64,000 nt of DNA from Streptomyces sp. NBC_00285 (lineage in GTDB: Bacteria > Actinomycetota > Actinomycetes > Streptomycetales > Streptomycetaceae): the NCBI RefSeq assembly GCF_036174265.1, contig NZ_CP108055.1, positions 6,448,001 through 6,512,000 of the forward strand, given 5' to 3'. This document shows, one piece after another, positions 60,095-64,000 of this stretch (the stretch's first letter is position 1; each line of letters opens with the position of its first letter). The notes beneath the pieces were generated by a model. It was not told the DNA's origin and did not search any database. It saw only the letters and a list, made by a program, of their open reading frames with translations. Made by a program: the position numbers and the translations under genes.

Positions 60095-60604
60095 ATGCCG
60101 AAGCCCACCAAGGGTGCCCGTCTGGGCGGCAGTGCCGCGCACGAGAAGCTGCTCCTCGCGAACCTCGCGAAGTCGCTGTTCGAGCACGGCCGTATCACCA
60201 CGACCGAGGCGAAGGCGCGCAAGCTGCGTCCGTACGCCGAGCGTCTGATCACCAAGGGCAAGAAGGGCGACCTTCACAACCGCCGTCAGGTGCTTCAGGT
60301 GATCACGGACAAGAGCATCGTGCACACGCTCTTCACCGAGATCGGCCCGCGTTACGAGAACCGTCCCGGTGGCTACACCCGTATCACCAAGATCGGTAAC
60401 CGTCGTGGCGACAACGCGCCCATGGCTGTCATCGAGCTGGTCGAGGCGCTTACCGTTGCACAGGCTGCGACGGGTGAGGCCGAGGCCGCCACGAAGCGTG
60501 CCGCGAAGGACGCCGAGGTTGCTCCGGCTGCCGAGGACACCAAGGGTGACGTGACCAAGGCCGACGAGGCTGAGGACGCTGCCGAGGAGTCGAAGGACGC
60601 GTAA
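60095..60604 (+). CDS. rplQ: 50S ribosomal protein L17
   Basis: The 169-aa protein starts [20 protein letters not shown] and contains [36 protein letters not shown] core and [30 protein letters not shown]-terminal acidic Ala/Glu tail of about 45 residues is typical of actinobacteria. Near the tunnel exit of the 50S subunit. Confidence 0.99.
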   Translation: MPKPTKGARLGGSAAHEKLLLANLAKSLFEHGRITTTEAKARKLRPYAERLITKGKKGDLHNRRQVLQVITDKSIVHTLFTEIGPRYENRPGGYTRITKIGNRRGDNAPMAVIELVEALTVAQAATGEAEAATKRAAKDAEVAPAAEDTKGDVTKADEAEDAAEESKDA

Positions 60605-60687
60605 GCGTTCTGCCGGGGGCTGTTCGTTGGCGGGTGCGGCTTTCGTCGTGGCTTGTCGCGCAGTTCCCGCGCCCCTTCAGGGCGTTG

Positions 60688-60723
60688 GCGGGTCCGTTCC
60701 TTTTAAGGGGCGGGCCCGCTTTT
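60688..60723 (+). terminator. Terminator after rplQ
   Basis: GCGGGTCCG (60688-60696) pairs with CGGGCCCGC (60711-60719, one G-T pair), followed by TTTT. It ends the alpha operon. Confidence 0.8.
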
Positions 60724-60745
60724 GTGTTGCTGAGAGGATTTCTGG

Positions 60746-61600
60746 GTGAGTGACGAAGTAGCTGCCGGGCATGTCCGCGTCCGTCTCGATCTGTCGTACG
60801 ACGGGACCGAGTTCTCCGGGTGGGCCAAGCAGGCCGGGGGACGGCGGACCGTGCAGGGCGAGATCGAGGACGCCTTGGGGACGGTGACGCGGTCGCGGGA
60901 CGTGACGTACGAGCTGACGGTGGCCGGGCGGACCGACGCCGGGGTGCATGCGCGGGGGCAGGTGGCGCATGTGGATCTGCCCGAGGAGTTGTGGGAGGAG
61001 CATCGGGAGAAGCTGCTGAAGCGGCTTGCCGGGCGGTTGGCGAAGGACGTGCGGGTGTGGTCGGTGCGGGAGGCTCCCGCCGGGTTCAACGCGCGGTTCT
61101 CCGCTCTGTGGCGGCGGTACGTCTACCGGGTGGGGGACCGGACCGGTGGCGTGGACCCGCTGCTGCGCAACCATGTGCTGTGGCACGACTGGGAGTTGGA
61201 CGTCGCCGACATGGACGCCGCCGCCAGGTCCCTCGTCGGGGAGCACGACTTCGCGGCCTACGCGAAGAAGCGTGAGGGAGCGACGACGATCCGCGAGATC
61301 CTCGACTTCGGGGTGCGGCGGCGCGCGGACGGAGTCGTGGAGATCGAGGTCCGGGCCGACGCCTTCTGCCACAACCAGGTGCGGTCCATGGTCGGCGCGC
61401 TGCTGTTCGTGGGGGACGGGCACCGGGGTGCGGAGTGGCCGCGGAAGGTGCTGGACGCGGGTGTCCGGGACAGTGCCGTCCATGTCGTACGGCCGCACGG
61501 GCTGGCGCTGGAGGAGGTCGGGTATCCGGTGGACGAGTTGTTGGCGGCGCGGACCAGACAAGCGCGGAACAGGCGGTCGTTGCCCGCGGCCGGGTCCTGA
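60746..61600 (+). CDS. truA: tRNA pseudouridine(38-40) synthase
   Basis: The 284-aa enzyme modifies uridines 38-40 in tRNA anticodon arms. Visible: [17 protein letters not shown], the catalytic Asp in [36 protein letters not shown], and [14 protein letters not shown]. The GTG at 60746 was chosen. It lies 141 bp after rplQ, beyond the terminator; the position after rplQ is standard. Confidence 0.97.
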   Translation: MSDEVAAGHVRVRLDLSYDGTEFSGWAKQAGGRRTVQGEIEDALGTVTRSRDVTYELTVAGRTDAGVHARGQVAHVDLPEELWEEHREKLLKRLAGRLAKDVRVWSVREAPAGFNARFSALWRRYVYRVGDRTGGVDPLLRNHVLWHDWELDVADMDAAARSLVGEHDFAAYAKKREGATTIREILDFGVRRRADGVVEIEVRADAFCHNQVRSMVGALLFVGDGHRGAEWPRKVLDAGVRDSAVHVVRPHGLALEEVGYPVDELLAARTRQARNRRSLPAAGS

Positions 61601-61644
61601 ACCCGGGGTCTGAACCGGCCGCCGGCGGAGGACGGGAGAGCCAA

Positions 61645-61676
61645 GCCCCGCCCCGGGGCGTGTGCCGGGGCGGGGC
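61645..61676. terminator. Bidirectional terminator between truA and the repeat protein
   Basis: GCCCCGCCCCGG (61645-61656) pairs perfectly with CCGGGGCGGGGC (61665-61676), lying between converging genes. Confidence 0.85.
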
Positions 61677-61699
61677 TGTTCAGCCGGTCTCCGTCGTGC

Positions 61700-64000
61700 T
61701 CACTGCCTGACGGTGAAGTACTGCCAGGCGCCCCAGGTGCTGAGGTTGGTGTTGTCCCGGCTGCTGTGGACGTACTGCGCGGCCACGCGGAACCTGCTGT
61801 TGACGGAGTTGGTCAGAGACATCTGCTGACGGCCGGTGCTGGTGGAGCTGAGGGCGGAGCAGGACGTGGTGCTCTGTGTGTGCCAGGCGCTGCTGTAGTA
61901 GCGCTGGACGCGGTACAGGACGCACTGGCCGGCCTTGTTGGGGGAGACGGTGACGTTCAGCTGCTCCTTGACGGTGCGGTGGTACACCCGGTATGTGGTG
62001 CTTCCGTACTGCGTGTTCGTGTAGTAGCCGGCCAGCTTCTCCGAGACGCCCGCATGGGTGTGCACGGCGCGGGCGACGGTCTTCGGGGCGTACCGGTAGT
62101 CGCCCGTGAACACCGCGCTGAACGTGGTGTTGCGGCTGAGCTTGTAGGACCCCGTCAGGTTGCCGTGGGAGTCCACCGTGCCGGACTTCACCAAGACCTT
62201 GCTGCCGCTGTACGGCTGGGCGTAGATCGCCACCGTACGGCTGTTGTACGTCGTGCCGAGATGCGCGGTGATCTTCGCGGACTGGGCGTAGTCGTACGTC
62301 GCGTGGTCGGTGGTGATGGTCAGGGCCGTCGCGGCACGGGACACCTGGGTGGTGGCGGTGCTGCTGCCCGGCTTGTGTGAGATGTCGCCGCCGTAGGACA
62401 CCTTGTAGGTGTTGGCGCCGCCGATCTGCGGGGTGTCCGTGAACGTGAACGAACCGTTCGCGGCGACCTTCGCGTCGGGGAGTGCGCCGCCGGACGGGTG
62501 CGCGAGGTCGGTCTTCGTCACCTTGACGACCCCACCGGTGGCGAAGGGCGAGCCGGAGAGCGTGCCGGACACCGTCAGCTTCTGCGCGCGGGTGGCCGTG
62601 GCCGGAGCCGTCACAGTGACCGAGGTGGACAGCTTGGCGACCTGGACGAGGTTCGACGCGCTCGCCGTCTCGTGGGTGGTGTCGCCCGCGTAACTCGCCG
62701 CGTAGGTGTATGTGCCCTCCGCCGGCGGGGTGTCGGTGACGGTGAAGGAACCGTCCGCCTTCGCCGTCGCATCGGGCAGCGCCGTTCCGTTGCGCGTCAG
62801 GTGGACGACCTGGCCCGCGGCGAGCGCCGCGGTCGAGGTCAACGTGCCCTGGACGGTCAACGACCGGCCCGGGACGGCTGTGCCCGGGGCGGTGAGAAGC
62901 AGCGAGGTCGCTGCCTTCGGCCCCGGCGCCGGGGGCGCTCCCTGGCTGATGACCGGGCCGCTCACCGTCTGCACGTCGGCGCTGTCGCCGGTGGCACCGG
63001 AGAAGGCCAGGAGCGCGGTGGACGGCAGCGTCGCTGTCGCGTCCATCACCTGCGTCCCGTCGATCCAGACGTACACGTGACCGGCGGCCACCTGGATGTC
63101 GACCTGGTGCGTGCCCTGGCGCAGGGCGGTGCCGAGGGGGACCACCGACTGGTAGTCGATGGCAGACGAGTCGGCCGAACTGCGGCCGACGCCCACGAAG
63201 TTCTGTGCCTTGATCGTGTCGTTGTAGCCGCTGCCGAGCGCGATCACCGTGCCCGGCCGACCCGCGATGCCGAGGCCGTCACCGGTCTCGCCCAGTGCCG
63301 AGGCGGAGTTCTGGGCCGGGTCGAGCAGAGCGAGCGTCATGCCCTTCCCGCCGTTGCCGGGGCCGAACTTCGCGGTGAAGGTGGCGCGCAGACCGTCGGT
63401 GCGCAGCGGCTCGGTGTACACCGCGGTGCCCGCCTGATAGCTGGTGGCCGGGGTCAGCTGGACCCCGCCGCCGTCGGCCGGTACCGCCGAGCCGTTGGTC
63501 TGCCACTTACCGTCGGCGGCCGAGGTGGTCGTGGCGGAGCCGGTACCGGTGCCCTTGATCGGCACGTACATGGCGCCCTGGGCGTTGCCGTTCGCGTCGG
63601 TGCCGGTACCGGTGACCTCGTAGGAGGCGCTCAGATCCGCAGCCGAGCGCGGAGTGAACGTCACGCTCTGCACGGCGGTCTGCTCGGGACCGATGATCAG
63701 GCCCTCCGACAGCTGCACCGGGCTGTTGAAGTCACCCGTCGGCGCTTTGGCCTTGGTCACGGTCACCGGGATGTTGCCGGTGTTGGTGATGGTGAACGAG
63801 AGGGACTTCGAGCTGCCGATCGGGACCTGGCCGAAGTCCAGGGAGCTCGGGGAGAACTCCAGGTGTCCCTGTCCCGTGATGGCCGTCGCGGTGATCGGCA
63901 CGCTCAGCGTGTGCGTGTCGTCGCTGCTGCTGCTGATCACGAGTGCGTCGTTGTCGTCCTGGTCGCCGGTCGGCGTGTAGGTGACCGAGAGCACGAACGA
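61700..64000 (-). CDS. Large secreted repeat protein (ASH and Ig-like domains), 5' end outside window
   Basis: The frame is open to the window edge, so the start and any signal peptide are missing; at least 766 residues are visible. From the N-terminal side: an ASH-like domain (HLEFSPSSLDFGQVPIGSSK, SLSFTITNTG), a lectin-like/concanavalin-type segment (TYHQVDIQVAAGHVYVWIDGTQ-type), then three Big_3_5 Ig-like repeats of about 90 residues (SLLLTAPGTAVPGRSLTVQG, SVTVTAPATATRAQKLTVSG and ALTITTDHATYDYAQSAKIT), and a C-terminal beta domain rich in Tyr. Likely extracellular adhesion or carbohydrate binding; the ligand is unknown. Confidence 0.85.
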   Translation of the reverse strand, partial: SFVLSVTYTPTGDQDDNDALVISSSSDDTHTLSVPITATAITGQGHLEFSPSSLDFGQVPIGSSKSLSFTITNTGNIPVTVTKAKAPTGDFNSPVQLSEGLIIGPEQTAVQSVTFTPRSAADLSASYEVTGTGTDANGNAQGAMYVPIKGTGTGSATTTSAADGKWQTNGSAVPADGGGVQLTPATSYQAGTAVYTEPLRTDGLRATFTAKFGPGNGGKGMTLALLDPAQNSASALGETGDGLGIAGRPGTVIALGSGYNDTIKAQNFVGVGRSSADSSAIDYQSVVPLGTALRQGTHQVDIQVAAGHVYVWIDGTQVMDATATLPSTALLAFSGATGDSADVQTVSGPVISQGAPPAPGPKAATSLLLTAPGTAVPGRSLTVQGTLTSTAALAAGQVVHLTRNGTALPDATAKADGSFTVTDTPPAEGTYTYAASYAGDTTHETASASNLVQVAKLSTSVTVTAPATATRAQKLTVSGTLSGSPFATGGVVKVTKTDLAHPSGGALPDAKVAANGSFTFTDTPQIGGANTYKVSYGGDISHKPGSSTATTQVSRAATALTITTDHATYDYAQSAKITAHLGTTYNSRTVAIYAQPYSGSKVLVKSGTVDSHGNLTGSYKLSRNTTFSAVFTGDYRYAPKTVARAVHTHAGVSEKLAGYYTNTQYGSTTYRVYHRTVKEQLNVTVSPNKAGQCVLYRVQRYYSSAWHTQSTTSCSALSSTSTGRQQMSLTNSVNSRFRVAAQYVHSSRDNTNLSTWGAWQYFTVRQ

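Overview
The window is a piece of a high-GC actinomycete chromosome, almost certainly a Streptomyces. Evidence: strong G/C third-position bias, GTG and TTG starts with GGAGG-type ribosome sites, a 1161-aa RpoB that begins at TTG, a 54-aa zinc-type L33, a DUF397/Xre regulator pair, and the gene order rpmG - hadAB-like - murB - add - aspC - tRNA-Trp - secE - nusG - rplKA - (lipoproteins) - rplJL - rpoBC - rpsL-rpsG-fusA-tuf - S10/spc/alpha operons - truA. That order matches the Streptomyces core chromosome as I know it.

Region 1 (1 to about 7.7 kb) is accessory DNA. It holds an OLD-like ATPase/TOPRIM nuclease gene (minus strand), a zinc-ribbon HEPN-like protein gene between two related structured repeats, a 151-bp nested inverted repeat resembling a MITE, and a two-gene unit in which a small helical protein and an NB-ARC/TPR (NLR-like) protein share a short motif of the kind used for amyloid signalling. 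The right edge is marked by the 3' half of a tRNA-Tyr(GUA) gene, the expected scar of integration into that tRNA; tRNA-Tyr is the known target of the integrative element SLP1. The region reads as a defence-type island whose left end lies outside the window.

Region 2 (8.2 to 13 kb) holds an NmrA-like oxidoreductase, a divergent AraC-type regulator broken by a 25-bp tandem duplication and a stop codon, a small Cys-containing protein, an NAD(P)H-binding protein and an amidohydrolase that appears to lack two metal ligands. Region 3 (13 to 19 kb) has tRNA-Thr, tRNA-Met, rpmG, a MaoC/HadAB dehydratase pair, murB, adenosine deaminase, aspartate aminotransferase and tRNA-Trp.

Region 4 (18.6 to 39 kb) is protein export and gene expression: secE, nusG, L11-L1, two lipoproteins, L10-L7/L12 with an autoregulatory leader, rpoB-rpoC, and the str operon (S12, S7, EF-G, EF-Tu). 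Region 5 (39 to 44 kb) is a non-ribosomal insert between the str and S10 operons: an acyltransferase, a small membrane protein, an HTH protein, an FG-GAP remnant and an Xre/DUF397 pair. Region 6 (44 to 61.6 kb) is the S10-spc-alpha cluster with secY, adk, map, infA, rpoA, rplQ and truA. The window ends inside a large secreted repeat protein on the minus strand. A 25-nt hairpin sequence is perfectly shared by the leaders of the str and S10 operons and may be a common control element.
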